A DNA stretch of 51,284 bases, from contig CBINGZ010000043.1 in NCBI GenBank assembly GCA_966250335.1, forward strand, positions 1-51,284, given 5' to 3'. The number at the start of each line of letters is the position of its first letter. Positions within the stretch are counted from its first letter, which is position 1. This stretch comes from OLB7 sp966250335 (GTDB taxonomy: Bacteria; Bacteroidota; Ignavibacteria; OLB7). Made by a program: the position numbers and the translations under genes. The notes below the pieces were generated by a model. The model did not search any database. It saw only the letters and a list, made by a program, of their open reading frames with translations, and was not told the origin of the DNA. Positions 1-9,400 of this stretch are shown here, one piece after another.

Positions 1-1635
1 CGCGGCGCTCAGCTCCAGGACGAGCGCGTGAAGCTGCGGCAGCACGTCGTCATGCAGCACGCGGCGCGTCCGGGCGTCGACGATCTGGGTCTCCGCCAGT
101 CGCTGGCGCTGAATCGCCATCAGACGGCGCGCCATCTCGGCGCTCGCCTGCATGTCGAGCAGTCGCTCGCCGCTGGCGCGGGCCACCTCCATCTCCTCCT
201 GGGTGTAGAGTCCGCCGTCCACCTTCTCGCCGACCAGCAGCGCCCCGATCAATCCCCGCTCGCTCCAGAGGGGAATAACCCAGACCGCTCCATCGAACCG
301 TGAGGGGTCGAGCGGAAGACAGAGGGTCTCCGGCGACCCGCCGAGCTGCGTCAGCTCCGCCTGCCGTTCCAGGTTCAGAGCCGATCGGCGGGGATAGGAG
401 AGGGGGCCGCCGACCAGCGGCGCCATATCCCCGAGCGGCACCAGATAGGCGAGCCGCGCGCCGAGCACATCGGTGGAGAGCGCCTCGAACGGTCCGCTCG
501 TCACCCCCTCCCGCTCCTCGCGTCCCAGATCGGCAAGGAGTCCCTCGTAGAGCCGCTGACTTCCGATGAAGGGACGGAGCCTCTCCAGATATCTGTCCCG
601 CTCGGAGAAGGAACGCCATGTCAGCAGCGAGTAGAAAGTCGCCACCAGCACGGTCGCGGTGGAGAGGATGTAGACGGCCGGAAGGCGGAGCGTGAGAAGC
701 AGACTGAGAAGCGCTCCGGAGCCGATCGCCAGAATCAGGGCGTTCCGCCAGTAGCGCCTGAACCCCTGCCGCGGAAGCGTCTTCCCCGTGAATATCTCAT
801 ACGATATGATCGCCCGTCCCAGCAGATACATCGAAACGGCGATCAGCAGCGAGATGAAGAGATCGAACCTGTTCAGCGTGAAGACCAGACTGAAAAGGGA
901 GAGGGGCTCCCCCCGTGTGCCGACCAGCCAGAGGAGCGCCCATCCCACCAGCATACTTACGACGATCTGCACGAGCGAGGTCGCCACCAGCCACGGCCGG
1001 GCACGGAGCCGCGCCATATCCCCCATCACCCGTCCCGAGGGAGCCAGCCGTCTGAGCGCCAGCAGCGAAAAGAGGAAGCAGCAGAGGAGATAGGCGGGGT
1101 AGACCACGACAAGATGCGGGTAGTTGGCGGCGGAGATCGACGTCGTCAGATCGACGGTGCTCGAACTTGAATACACAGGTCCGCGCTCCGCCATGAAGAC
1201 CAGCAGCAGGACAAGGGAACCGAGCCCGGCCACCAGCGGCATCCAGTATCGATGACGACCGAGCACCTCGGCGTTGAACATGACCTCCTTCGACCTGGGG
1301 AGACCGAGCGCTTCCCTCCCCCGTTCCTTCTCCCAGAACCCGGCGAACCAGAGCATGGCGAGATACCACGCGAACGGCAGGAAGATGATCGGCGCCCACC
1401 CCACATACCACCATATCCCGATGGCGGGAAGCACCCGCATCAGGGTGCCGTGCAGCAGCGCGGAATGGAAGATGAAGAAGACGCCGGTGACGACCAGGCT
1501 TCCGCCGGCCAGCCAGACTCCCCAGGCGCGCCGTTCAGCGTTGAGGAGCACCGTCAGTCCCAGCCAGAGAGGGAGGAGGGTGTTGAACGACGAAAGCGCA
1601 TGCAGCAGCCAGTTGACCAGAAACGACGTGGACAT
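1..1635 (-). CDS. Membrane sensor histidine kinase, HisKA_3/NarL type (3' end beyond window)
   Basis: Reading from the ATG at 1635 (GGAG 8-9 nt upstream), the frame stays open to base 1, giving 545 residues with the C-terminus outside the window. Residues 1-330 hold about seven to eight hydrophobic segments (for example the opening LVNWLLHALSSFNTLLPLWL). A GAF-like region follows at roughly 350-510. The visible end carries HDDVLPQLHALVLEL, the dimerisation H-box of HisKA_3 kinases, with the phospho-accepting His near residue 528. The HATPase domain should lie beyond the left edge. The gene starts 19 nt after the stop of a LuxR/NarL-type response regulator, so the two form a two-component operon with the regulator first. 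The signal sensed cannot be told. The family call is firm because the H-box and the adjacent partner agree. Confidence 0.85.
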   Translation of the reverse strand, partial: MSTSFLVNWLLHALSSFNTLLPLWLGLTVLLNAERRAWGVWLAGGSLVVTGVFFIFHSALLHGTLMRVLPAIGIWWYVGWAPIIFLPFAWYLAMLWFAGFWEKERGREALGLPRSKEVMFNAEVLGRHRYWMPLVAGLGSLVLLLVFMAERGPVYSSSSTVDLTTSISAANYPHLVVVYPAYLLCCFLFSLLALRRLAPSGRVMGDMARLRARPWLVATSLVQIVVSMLVGWALLWLVGTRGEPLSLFSLVFTLNRFDLFISLLIAVSMYLLGRAIISYEIFTGKTLPRQGFRRYWRNALILAIGSGALLSLLLTLRLPAVYILSTATVLVATFYSLLTWRSFSERDRYLERLRPFIGSQRLYEGLLADLGREEREGVTSGPFEALSTDVLGARLAYLVPLGDMAPLVGGPLSYPRRSALNLERQAELTQLGGSPETLCLPLDPSRFDGAVWVIPLWSERGLIGALLVGEKVDGGLYTQEEMEVARASGERLLDMQASAEMARRLMAIQRQRLAETQIVDARTRRVLHDDVLPQLHALVLELSAA

Positions 1636-1654
1636 GGGGAACTCTCCGGTTCGA

Positions 1655-2392
1655 TTAACCTTCCCACTTCACCCAGTCGCCCCGCTCGTTCTGTGCCCTG
1701 GGGGTTCCATCCTCGTCCCAGATCAGCAGGCGGCCGCTGCGATAGATGATGACGGCGCGGGTGCGGGCCACCTTCTCGTCGGTGGTCGATTCGTTGAGAC
1801 CCCATGCCGCGTAGATCTGCCCGTTGGTGCGGCTGATCGTCCGCTTGTCGCGGAACCCGACCCGCGCGGCGATCTGCTCATTGCTCATCCCGAGCGCCAG
1901 CATCCGGGCGACCTCCTGCTCGTTCGGTTCCAGCAGCGCCATCGGCGACCGCTCATCCTTCTGACGCACCTCATGTACCCGTGACTCGATCTCCGGGTCG
2001 ATGAAGCTCCTGCCGGCGACGGCATCCTTCAGGAGGGGGATGATCATCTGGGGGAGGAGATAGTTGGACTTCCGCACGTAGGCGTAATGGCTCAGGATGC
2101 CGGAGCGGCGGAAGCTTCGGTAGTAGTTGTCGTCGTCCTGGATCGAGTAGAAGACGACGGGCATCCGGGGGAACTCCCGTCGGATCTCCACGGCGGCCTC
2201 GATGCCGTTCATGCGGCCGGCGAGCTGGACATCCATGAGGATGGCGTCGGGAGGTTGCGCCAGGCAGTAGTCGAGCGCTTTTTCGCCGGTGTCGCAGTCG
2301 TGGGCGATGCGGACGGCGTTGGTTGCTTCCAGCCCCGATTTCATGGCGGGGCGGAGTTTGGGGTTGTCTTCCACGAAGAGTATCGTCAGCAT
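1655..2392 (-). CDS. NarL/FixJ-type response regulator
   Basis: The 245-residue protein has a receiver domain (residues 1-125) followed by a LuxR-type helix-turn-helix (about 150-200). The acidic pair E8/D9, the phospho-acceptor D54 in ILMDVQL, the switch residue S83 and K108 in YVRKS are all in place, so it should be phosphorylated by the kinase encoded just downstream. The HTH is seen in LLEPNEQEVARMLALGMSNE and what follows, ending with the recognition helix near RTISRTNGQIY. A tail of about 40 residues (IIYRSGRLLIWDEDG...) extends past the usual LuxR end and is unusual. No clear Shine-Dalgarno sequence precedes the ATG. Target genes are unknown. Confidence 0.93.
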   Translation of the reverse strand: MLTILFVEDNPKLRPAMKSGLEATNAVRIAHDCDTGEKALDYCLAQPPDAILMDVQLAGRMNGIEAAVEIRREFPRMPVVFYSIQDDDNYYRSFRRSGILSHYAYVRKSNYLLPQMIIPLLKDAVAGRSFIDPEIESRVHEVRQKDERSPMALLEPNEQEVARMLALGMSNEQIAARVGFRDKRTISRTNGQIYAAWGLNESTTDEKVARTRAVIIYRSGRLLIWDEDGTPRAQNERGDWVKWEG

Positions 2393-2484
2393 GGGGGTAA
2401 GCTACGAGGGGAGAGGGGTGGGGGGCAAGCACCTGGGTGCAAGAGGGAGAAGAGAGTGAAGAGGGAGAAAAGAGTGAAGAGAGT

Positions 2485-2524
2485 GAAGAGAAATAAACAG
2501 GGAGTCACAGAGGACACAGAGGTA
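2485..2524 (+). repeat. Left copy of a 40-bp perfect inverted repeat
   Basis: The 40 bases here are identical to the reverse complement of 3237-3276. The core contains AAATAAACAGGGAGTCACAG followed by AGGACACAGAGG, set in purine-rich flanks. The two copies bracket the haem-binding protein gene. Purine-rich stretches continue on both sides (2440-2580). I recall similar CTCTGTGTCCTCTGTG-like intergenic repeats from many unrelated bacteria, but cannot confirm that here. Confidence 0.9.
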
Positions 2525-2576
2525 AGAGAAGAGAGAGTTAGTGGGAGAGGTAAGAGAAGAGAGAGTTAGTGGGAGA
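2521..2576 (+). repeat. Two-copy 28-bp tandem duplication over a stop codon
   Basis: Bases 2521-2548 are repeated exactly at 2549-2576 (unit starts GGTAAGAGAAGAGAGAG). The second copy covers the end of the minus-strand haem-binding protein gene, including its TAA at 2566-2568. The first copy therefore repeats a second LSH-stop coding end downstream. It abuts the 40-bp inverted repeat and looks like a recent slippage event. Confidence 0.93.
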
Positions 2577-3036
2577 GGCGGGAGAGTTCGTTGCGGGCCC
2601 AGAAGTAGAGGGTGAATCTGTCGGATGTCGAGAGGCGGGCGCCGGCGTGGGTCCACTGATAGGGGGTGGGGGGCATCTTGTCGTAGCGGACGACGTCGGT
2701 GATGCGCTGAAGGAGGTCGCGTTGTTCCTGCGGGGTGCGGTTCGTCCATTCGGAGAAGTTGAGGTGGCTTCGTCCTTCATGAACGCCGTCGGAGACGATC
2801 CAGGAGAAGGGGGCGACGTAGCTGAACCAGGGCCAGTCGGTCTTGTTGGAATGGCAGTCCATGCATCCGCGGACCAGCACATCCCTGACCGTGTGCGGAA
2901 TCGTGCTCTGCGAAGAGATATCCTGCTCCCTGGAGGTCACCGGATTGCTCCGATCGGCCGTCCGGAACTGCATACCGACGAGGACGACCAGAACGATGCC
3001 GAGGCCGATATAACGATAACGGGTACGAGAAGTCAT
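2566..3036 (-). CDS. Haem-binding domain protein, membrane-anchored c-type haem
   Basis: The 156-residue protein has an N-terminal hydrophobic anchor (residues 8-22, YIGLGIVLVVLVGMQF), then a periplasmic domain with one CMDCH haem-attachment motif (C58, C61, H62). It continues HSNKTDWPWFSYVAPFSW and later has YDKMPPTPY, whose Met could be the distal haem ligand. The pattern CxxCHSNxTxWPWYxxxAPxSW matches the Pfam haem-binding family (Haem_bd) of small c-type cytochrome-like proteins; electron carrier or sensor are both possible. I chose the ATG at 3036; an in-frame TTG lies two codons upstream and neither has a clear ribosome site. The gene is alone between two copies of an inverted repeat, and its last codons lie in a tandem duplication. 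Confidence 0.85.
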   Translation of the reverse strand: MTSRTRYRYIGLGIVLVVLVGMQFRTADRSNPVTSREQDISSQSTIPHTVRDVLVRGCMDCHSNKTDWPWFSYVAPFSWIVSDGVHEGRSHLNFSEWTNRTPQEQRDLLQRITDVVRYDKMPPTPYQWTHAGARLSTSDRFTLYFWARNELSRLSH

Positions 3037-3236
3037 GATCAATGAGGTTGATGATGCTGCGCCCCGACCCGCTTCATGCCGGTCAGGCCACAGTATCGTC
3101 GCGGGGGATCACGACATATTGGAAGGAGAACACCGATGGGGATACCGTCTCAATTTACGACCCACAACCCCACCCGATCGTTACAACCCTCCCCGGAATT
3201 TAACACCCCTTCTCCTCTCTTCCCTCTCTTCTTTCC

Positions 3237-3276
3237 TACCTCTGTGTCCTCTGTGACTCCCTGTTTATTTCTCTTC
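3237..3276 (-). repeat. Right copy of the 40-bp inverted repeat
   Basis: This is the exact reverse complement of 2485-2524. It starts at the TGA of the methyltransferase-like gene (3275-3277), so it forms the first transcribed bases after that gene. Pyrimidine-rich sequence continues leftwards (3208-3236). The remaining gap, about 3040-3236, is the probable promoter region of the haem-binding gene; I see no convincing promoter there. Confidence 0.9.
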
Positions 3277-4243
3277 ATCTCTTTTCCTTCACCACCTCCA
3301 CCCCCACCATGCTCCCCGCACCACCCCCCCACACCCTCCTCCCCTCAATCTCCCCCTCCGGCAACCCCTTCGTCATCCCCATCACCTTCCCCTCATCCCG
3401 ATACACCAGATACCACCCCATACACGCCTCCATATACCCCGCATTCACCAGCTCCGGCCCGAAGTTGAAGAGCAGCAACTTCCCCCCCGGCGCAAGCGCC
3501 TCAAACAACGCCCCCGTGAATCGTTCCGCCGCCCCATCGTGCAGATTATCGCACAGCCCCGAGTAAATGAGATCATAGTTCCTGAAGACCGACTTCCCCC
3601 GCACCAGCGATCGGATCGTCCCCTGATATGTCGTGATCCTGCTGCCGTACCGTCCCTCCACGGTCGCCAGATTCCTCGCATCCTGATCGAACGCCAGGAA
3701 CGTTTCGACTCCGCCGCCCCCGACCGCCCCGGAGAGCTCCGCCTCCCACAGATGTCCCCCCATCACCGCCAGCACGCGCACCGGACGTCGTCCGGCGGCT
3801 CCGTCGATGGCGCGGGCGATGGTCGCCGACCGTTCCCTGACGCCCCGGGAGGCGGGTCCGTCGGTGGTATAGGCGAAGATCGTGCGTCCCAGCTCGCTGG
3901 TTCCGGGGGGGAGGCGATCGGGGTAATGGAGGAAATCGAGGAGACCCGCATCCCCCGCATATCCGCGCGGCTTCAGGAGCGACCGGCAGGTGAGGGGATC
4001 ATGACGGAGCAGCTCCATGATGGGATGCCGGGCCGCTTCTTCTCTCGCGAATCCTCTCCAGGCCCCCTCGGAATATCGGTTCCGGAGATCGGCGAGTCCA
4101 TGCACCAGTCGGTCCATTCCTTCGGTGACATCATCCCGCTTCAGCAGTTCCGCCGCGTCGTTCAGCACGGTCGTTCCGTGAAGGACGCATGCCGATCGAT
4201 CCGAGGCTGCGGCGCGGGAGGGGGACTCTCCCGTTCGCGACAT
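3275..4243 (-). CDS. SAM-dependent methyltransferase-like protein
   Basis: The 322-residue protein carries KPRGYAGD (about residues 91-98). I associate this with a methyltransferase group often labelled as making a fatty-acid methyl ester signal, but that label is weak. A Rossmann-like core follows: VRVLAVMGGHLWEAEL (motif I position, about 155-170), ETFLAFDQD (motif II, acidic residues near 186-188), YDLIYSGLCDNL and LAPGGKLLLFNFG (post-motif). Motif I lacks the usual GxGxG spacing, so SAM binding is uncertain. I chose the ATG at 4243 because GGAGAG sits 4-5 nt upstream; a longer start at 4282 would overlap the stop of the upstream fn3 gene (ATGAATGA). It is the last gene of the outer-membrane operon. 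Confidence 0.7.
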   Translation of the reverse strand: MSRTGESPSRAAASDRSACVLHGTTVLNDAAELLKRDDVTEGMDRLVHGLADLRNRYSEGAWRGFAREEAARHPIMELLRHDPLTCRSLLKPRGYAGDAGLLDFLHYPDRLPPGTSELGRTIFAYTTDGPASRGVRERSATIARAIDGAAGRRPVRVLAVMGGHLWEAELSGAVGGGGVETFLAFDQDARNLATVEGRYGSRITTYQGTIRSLVRGKSVFRNYDLIYSGLCDNLHDGAAERFTGALFEALAPGGKLLLFNFGPELVNAGYMEACMGWYLVYRDEGKVMGMTKGLPEGEIEGRRVWGGGAGSMVGVEVVKEKR

Positions 4244-4274
4244 ATTTCTCTCCGACGCGACTGCCGCCGGGGGC

Positions 4275-6404
4275 TCATTCATAGGCGATCGATTCCGTGA
4301 CGGTCATGGTCGATTCTCCCTCCGCCGCCACGACCTTGATCCCGTAGCTGTATCTCCCCCCCGCGGCGACCTCGCGATCGACGAACTCGGTGGAGGCGGC
4401 CGGGAGCGAGCGGATGAGGGAGGGGGAGCTGCCGTCCATGCCGCGATAGATATAGTATTCGGCGCCCGCCGGGGGATGTCCGTTCCATCGGAGAACGATC
4501 CGTCGATTCTGTTTGTCGATTTCGTACCGGAGTTCATCCACGCCGGCGGCGACTCCGGAGACCAGGCGGCGCGCGGCCACGCTGTTGGAATAGCGCGATC
4601 TGCGTCCCACATCATCCACGCTGATCGACGTGTATTCGTAGAGCGTTCCCTGCGCGGCGGAGGTGTCGTTCACCGTCGTCGACGTATCGTTGATCGATGC
4701 GATCTCCTCCCACTTCTCCGTCCCCTCGATCCTTCGGAGCAGCAGGTGGGCGCGGACGTCGTCGCTGGGGCTGCGGTGCAGACGTAGTGCGATATTCCGT
4801 TCGCCCGGCATCACATCGGCGATCATCGGGGGAGCGGGGGGGACGATATCGGGCTTCTGCAGACGGAGTGTTTCGGTGAAGGGGGAGTGGTTGTAGTTCC
4901 GGTCGAGCGCCGTGACCCGGTAGTAGACCTCTTCGCTCAGAGTGGTGAGGGTCACCGAGTCGACGAAGAGCGTGTCGTCGGAGATCTCGGTGGTAAGCTG
5001 CTGGAACTCGTGGTCTTCCTGGTTGGCGAAGAAGACGCGATAGCCGAGGAGATCGCGCTCGCCGCCGGCGGCCCAGCTGAGGGTGACGACGCCGTTGCTG
5101 TCGATGGTTCCGGCGAGACCGCGCGGCATATCGGGGGCCGTCGAGTCGGGGAAGATGCCGAGGACGGGGACCGAGCTCCGCATGTTCCCCGCGGTGTCGA
5201 CGGCGGCGACCGTGTAGTAATGCTGCGGAAGATCGCCGACGTTGATGTCGGTGAACTCCCGCGCCTCCTTCGGCAGCAGTTCGCCGATCGGCTCGAACGG
5301 GCCTTCCACATCACGGCTCTTCGCCACCGAGAACCCTTTCAGATCGGTCACGACCGAATCGAGACGCCAGGTGAGGGTGAGCGATCTCCCGTTCACGACC
5401 CGGGGCTCTCCTATCCTCGGCTGGACCGGCGCCGTCCTGTCGCGTCCCATCGCGGTGATCACGCTGCTCTCCGGCGACAGCTCGCCGAACGCATCGAACC
5501 CGACCACCCGGTACTGCATGGGACGATAGTTCTCCTCGAGCGTGATCTTGTACGACGCCGCGCCGCGCGCCGTCTCGTCGGTAAACGTCAGGTCGTCCCC
5601 TTCGGCCGGGATGTAGGGGGTGGAGTTGAGTCTGCGGAAGCTCTTCCCGCCATCCTCCGACCGCTCGATGAAGTAACCGGTGAGCGGAGGGTTCACCTCG
5701 AACCTGTTCCATTTCAGCACCACTTCCTTCTCCCCTTCGGCTGCCTTCAGATCGCGCACGCTGGCCGGCTTCGTCATCTCGCTTCCGGTAACGAAGACAA
5801 ACGCCGTGTCGATCGGTTCATCGGGGTTGGAGGCGAGGGAGTAGATACGATACATGTAGGTCTTGTTGCGATCCACATTTCGATCGGTGAAGCGGAGCCC
5901 CAGTCCATCCGCGATGCGGGGGGCCATGTCGGCCAGCATGAGGGCGAAGCCGTGCATGTTGGTCTGCTGCAGATAGATCTCGTAGATGGAGCCGAAGGGG
6001 TCGTCGCTGGTGACGATCGGCCTGCCGTGGAGCGCCTGCACCGCGGCGCCGGCCAGCGTATCCTCCGGACGGTAGCGGGCCTTCCACTCCTCGACGGTGA
6101 GAGGTCTGATCGGCTTCTGTGTGAGGAGCGTGACGGTGGGAGGGGTGGAGGGATCCTTCCCGTATTCATATCGTTCAACCATATATCCCTTCTCTCCCGC
6201 GACCTTCCACGCCGTGTGGGTCGTCGTGCCCCATCGCAGCACGATGGAGTCTCCATACGATCTGCCCACCACGCGAAGGTTGGGGCGGAGCGCCCGAAGC
6301 GAGTCGCTCTCCGATTCGGCGGGGGGATAGGTCTGGGCGGTCCCGACGGAGAGCGTGGCCAGCAGAAGGATCAGGAGGGCCGGTATACTGTATCGCATGA
6401 TCAT
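4275..6404 (-). CDS. Secreted multi-fibronectin type III protein
   Basis: The 709-residue protein starts MIMRYSIPALLILLLATLSV, a clear signal peptide ending near GTAQ. The rest is a chain of about six fibronectin type III-like modules recognisable by VVLKWN...Y.IERS, LTLTWRL, VTLSWAAGG...GYRVF, YYRVTALD, YEYTSISVDD and IVLRWNG...YYIYRGMDG. Most proteins of this kind bind or scaffold at the surface; no enzyme domain and no T9SS sorting tail is visible. It lies 81 nt after the 1990-residue gene and before the methyltransferase-like gene on the same strand, so co-expression is likely. A longer reading frame begins at 6476 but adds 24 basic residues before the signal peptide. Confidence 0.8.
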   Translation of the reverse strand: MIMRYSIPALLILLLATLSVGTAQTYPPAESESDSLRALRPNLRVVGRSYGDSIVLRWGTTTHTAWKVAGEKGYMVERYEYGKDPSTPPTVTLLTQKPIRPLTVEEWKARYRPEDTLAGAAVQALHGRPIVTSDDPFGSIYEIYLQQTNMHGFALMLADMAPRIADGLGLRFTDRNVDRNKTYMYRIYSLASNPDEPIDTAFVFVTGSEMTKPASVRDLKAAEGEKEVVLKWNRFEVNPPLTGYFIERSEDGGKSFRRLNSTPYIPAEGDDLTFTDETARGAASYKITLEENYRPMQYRVVGFDAFGELSPESSVITAMGRDRTAPVQPRIGEPRVVNGRSLTLTWRLDSVVTDLKGFSVAKSRDVEGPFEPIGELLPKEAREFTDINVGDLPQHYYTVAAVDTAGNMRSSVPVLGIFPDSTAPDMPRGLAGTIDSNGVVTLSWAAGGERDLLGYRVFFANQEDHEFQQLTTEISDDTLFVDSVTLTTLSEEVYYRVTALDRNYNHSPFTETLRLQKPDIVPPAPPMIADVMPGERNIALRLHRSPSDDVRAHLLLRRIEGTEKWEEIASINDTSTTVNDTSAAQGTLYEYTSISVDDVGRRSRYSNSVAARRLVSGVAAGVDELRYEIDKQNRRIVLRWNGHPPAGAEYYIYRGMDGSSPSLIRSLPAASTEFVDREVAAGGRYSYGIKVVAAEGESTMTVTESIAYE

Positions 6405-6485
6405 CTTGGATTGTGTGTTCGGGATTCGCTGTATCCGGGGCGTCCGTTGCCGGGCGCCCCGGTGTCGCGACTGCATGAACCGGTG

Positions 6486-9400
6486 CTAGAGCGGGAACTT
6501 GATGTTGACTTCGCGGTCGTAGCCGTTTCCGTAATCGTAGTCGATCTCGATACGGAGCCGCGTGTTCTTGGCCGGGTTGATATGCATATCCCAGTAGTTG
6601 GGGTTCGGCTTGTCGAGCCAGATATCGTGCGGCTGATTGTACTTCATGAAGCCCATGAACTCCGGGTCCATGCCGAGCACGGCGGGTGAGATGGAGTAGC
6701 GGTAGAGCATCTCCTCCGCCACCCGCTTCCTGTCGAACCGCAGGACGGTAAGAGCGTCGTATCGGAACAGGACTTTGTTGACGATGTTCGCCTGGAGCGA
6801 CTGATTCGGATTGTAGAGTCCGTTCCCCGGCTTCGGCTCATCCTGGACTCCGGCGACCTTCAGCATGCTCGGGCCCGATCCGTCGAGGGCGCCGTAATCC
6901 TTCCAGTAGGAGGCGTTGATCTCATCGTTGGTCAGCTTGCCGGCGGTTCCGTTGCCGTCGTAGTAGACGGCGACCGCGTGGGTCGGGAAGATCGAATCGG
7001 GGATGCTCGATCCGTTCAGAAGCCGGCTGCCGGGGGGATAGGCTCCCGCCTCGGGATAGCTCCGGAGCCGCCGGGGGTTGGGGCCGGGGGAGACCTTGGG
7101 ATTGGTCTGCACATCCGACCTGAGTATCCCGTTCAGATAATGATCCTTGACGTAGTCGACGTACTGGGTCTTGACCAGGCTCCAGAAGTATTCGTTCGTG
7201 GCCCCCGCGGTCTTATCGGTCGCCGTCACCGAGATATGTGGCCGGATATACTTCGTGATCGATCCCTGCTTGTAGTTCGTCTGATGAAGATCGTACCAGT
7301 CGAACGGTTCCTTCCCCTCGTACGAGACCCAGATCGTGCTCTTGTACGATCCCGTTCCGAACGAGTACTCCGGGTCCGATTTCATGTAGTCGTCGAACTT
7401 GTCGCCGAACGTCGAGAACTGGCTCGTCTTGAACGCCATCTGGTAGACCAGGAACTCGTTGTCCTTCAGCTGGATGCTCTTCAGTCTGCTCTCCCTGACG
7501 CTGATCTTCTGCCCCTCTCCGATACTCTTCTCCACGTTGTCGACCGCGACGTTGGAGTTCTGCTGGTTCCCCTTCGACTTGTTCGACGGCTTGATCGTCG
7601 AGAGTTTCTGCCGGACGATCTGCACGATATAGATCGTCTTCTTCTTCATTCCCGTCGAGGGGAGATGGAAGCGGACCATCTTCTCGTCCGGATACCATTC
7701 CAGCTCCTTCTGCTCGACCACCGTGCTTCCGGTGCCGATCTCCTGGACCCGCGCCACGAACCTGTACTTGAAGTCCTCCTCCTCCGGCTCCATGTTCCGG
7801 ATGTTGGAGGGATATTGATTGAATCGGATATATCCCTTCGCGGTGCCGGAGTAATGGTAGTAGCGCTGCATCCGTCCCGGCAGTGTGGCGATGATGTTGC
7901 TGTTGACGAACGTCTCCGGCGCCGTGCCGGTGGTGAACGTCATGTCGTCCTTCTCCAGGTGCTCCTTGTTCGGGTTGTTGTTCTCGCCGATCCTCTTCCA
8001 CTCGCCGTTGACGAGCTTGTCGCCGTAGATATGAATCGTCAGACGATGTTCGCTCTTCTCGTCGAACATCTCGTAGGGGGAGAAGAGAGCGGAGAGTTTC
8101 TTGTTCTCCAGCGACCAGTCGCCGGCCACCATCTTCTTGGTCTTCAGGTTCTCGATGTCGTACCGCTTGACGCCGAAGCGGAACGTCGTCACCTCGATCT
8201 CATCCTCCTCGTTCGTCAGGCTGACCGAGATCGAGTTCCCGATCGGCAGGTTGAACGCGACCTCGGGATAGGTGAAGACGCTCACATCCTTTCCGGTCGG
8301 GTTGATGTCGGCGATGATCTTCAGCCCGCCGAACGGGTCCCCCTTGGAGGGATCGCAGTAGTTCCCATACTTGAACTTGAAGGTGCAGTGTCCGGAGAGG
8401 GCGCCGTTGAGCGCGGAGTAGGAGCCGGCGACCTGCCCCTTCAGCCAGGTCGGGTTGGGGAGCCCCGCCTGGAGCCCGGCGAAGAGTCCGACCTTGAAGA
8501 GCTCGAACTCGGTGTCGAGGAACCAGAGATCGATGTCGATGCCGACGGAGGCTTCAACGCCGGCGTAGACCTGCCCCTTGGCGTACCATCCGTTCAGCCC
8601 CATCTTCCCGTTGGAGTGCTCGCACTCCTCGTCGGTGTTGAGGATGGAAATATCGTAACCGAACGATATCGCGATCTGGGCGTAGAAGATCAGGAACTTC
8701 AGTCTGCCGGTGTTCACGTTGAGCTGCTGTCCCAGCGCGAACCCGCTCCCCGCCCCCACGTCCGGCTTCCGTCCGTTGAGCACATTGAAGTAGGGAAGCT
8801 CCTGCTGGAAGTTGATCGGCTCGGTCGGGAGCGGGGGGATGCCGGGGAGGCTGTTCTTGCCGATCATCAGGTACGACTCGATCTCCAGCAGATCGAGCAC
8901 CGTCAGCCCGATCCGGTTGTCCGGTTCGCCGAGCTTGATGAACCATTTCTCCTTGCTGAAGTGAAGCGACGCGTCGCCGCCCCCCACGATCAGTTTCCGG
9001 TTCCCCGCCTTCAGGTTGATGTCGATGCTGATGAGGCCGTCGAAGGATGAGGTCTCGGTGGAATACTGGAACGCGACGGTCGCCGCCACCACTGCCTTAT
9101 CCTTCGGCTTGCGGCTCTTCGGCATCAGATCGGAGACGAAATATCCGTTTCCGACAAGACTGATCTGGTGGAGTCCGCCGCCGGTGTAGAACGACGCCTC
9201 CAGTGTGATGTCGCCGTTGAACGCCTTCGGGTTCGGCATCGTCCCCAGGACGATCGTCGCCTTGAATCCGAACGCGATCCCCTTGTCCGGTGTGTACTGG
9301 GTGCCGGAGCCGCTCTGTCCCGGCGTATCCTGCTGGTACCCCTCGTTCGATTCGGGGCTCCCTTCGAGCCCGGCCGCCGTCGGGATGGCGCTCGTCGGCT

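Noticed and set aside
2440..2580. Possible CRISPR array in the repetitive purine-rich stretch
   Set aside because: There are only two adjacent 28-bp units without spacers, and the rest is low-complexity GAGA-like sequence.
4887..6689. 600-codon plus-strand frame opposite the fn3 gene
   Set aside because: It crosses the boundary of two real minus-strand genes and shows no family motif.
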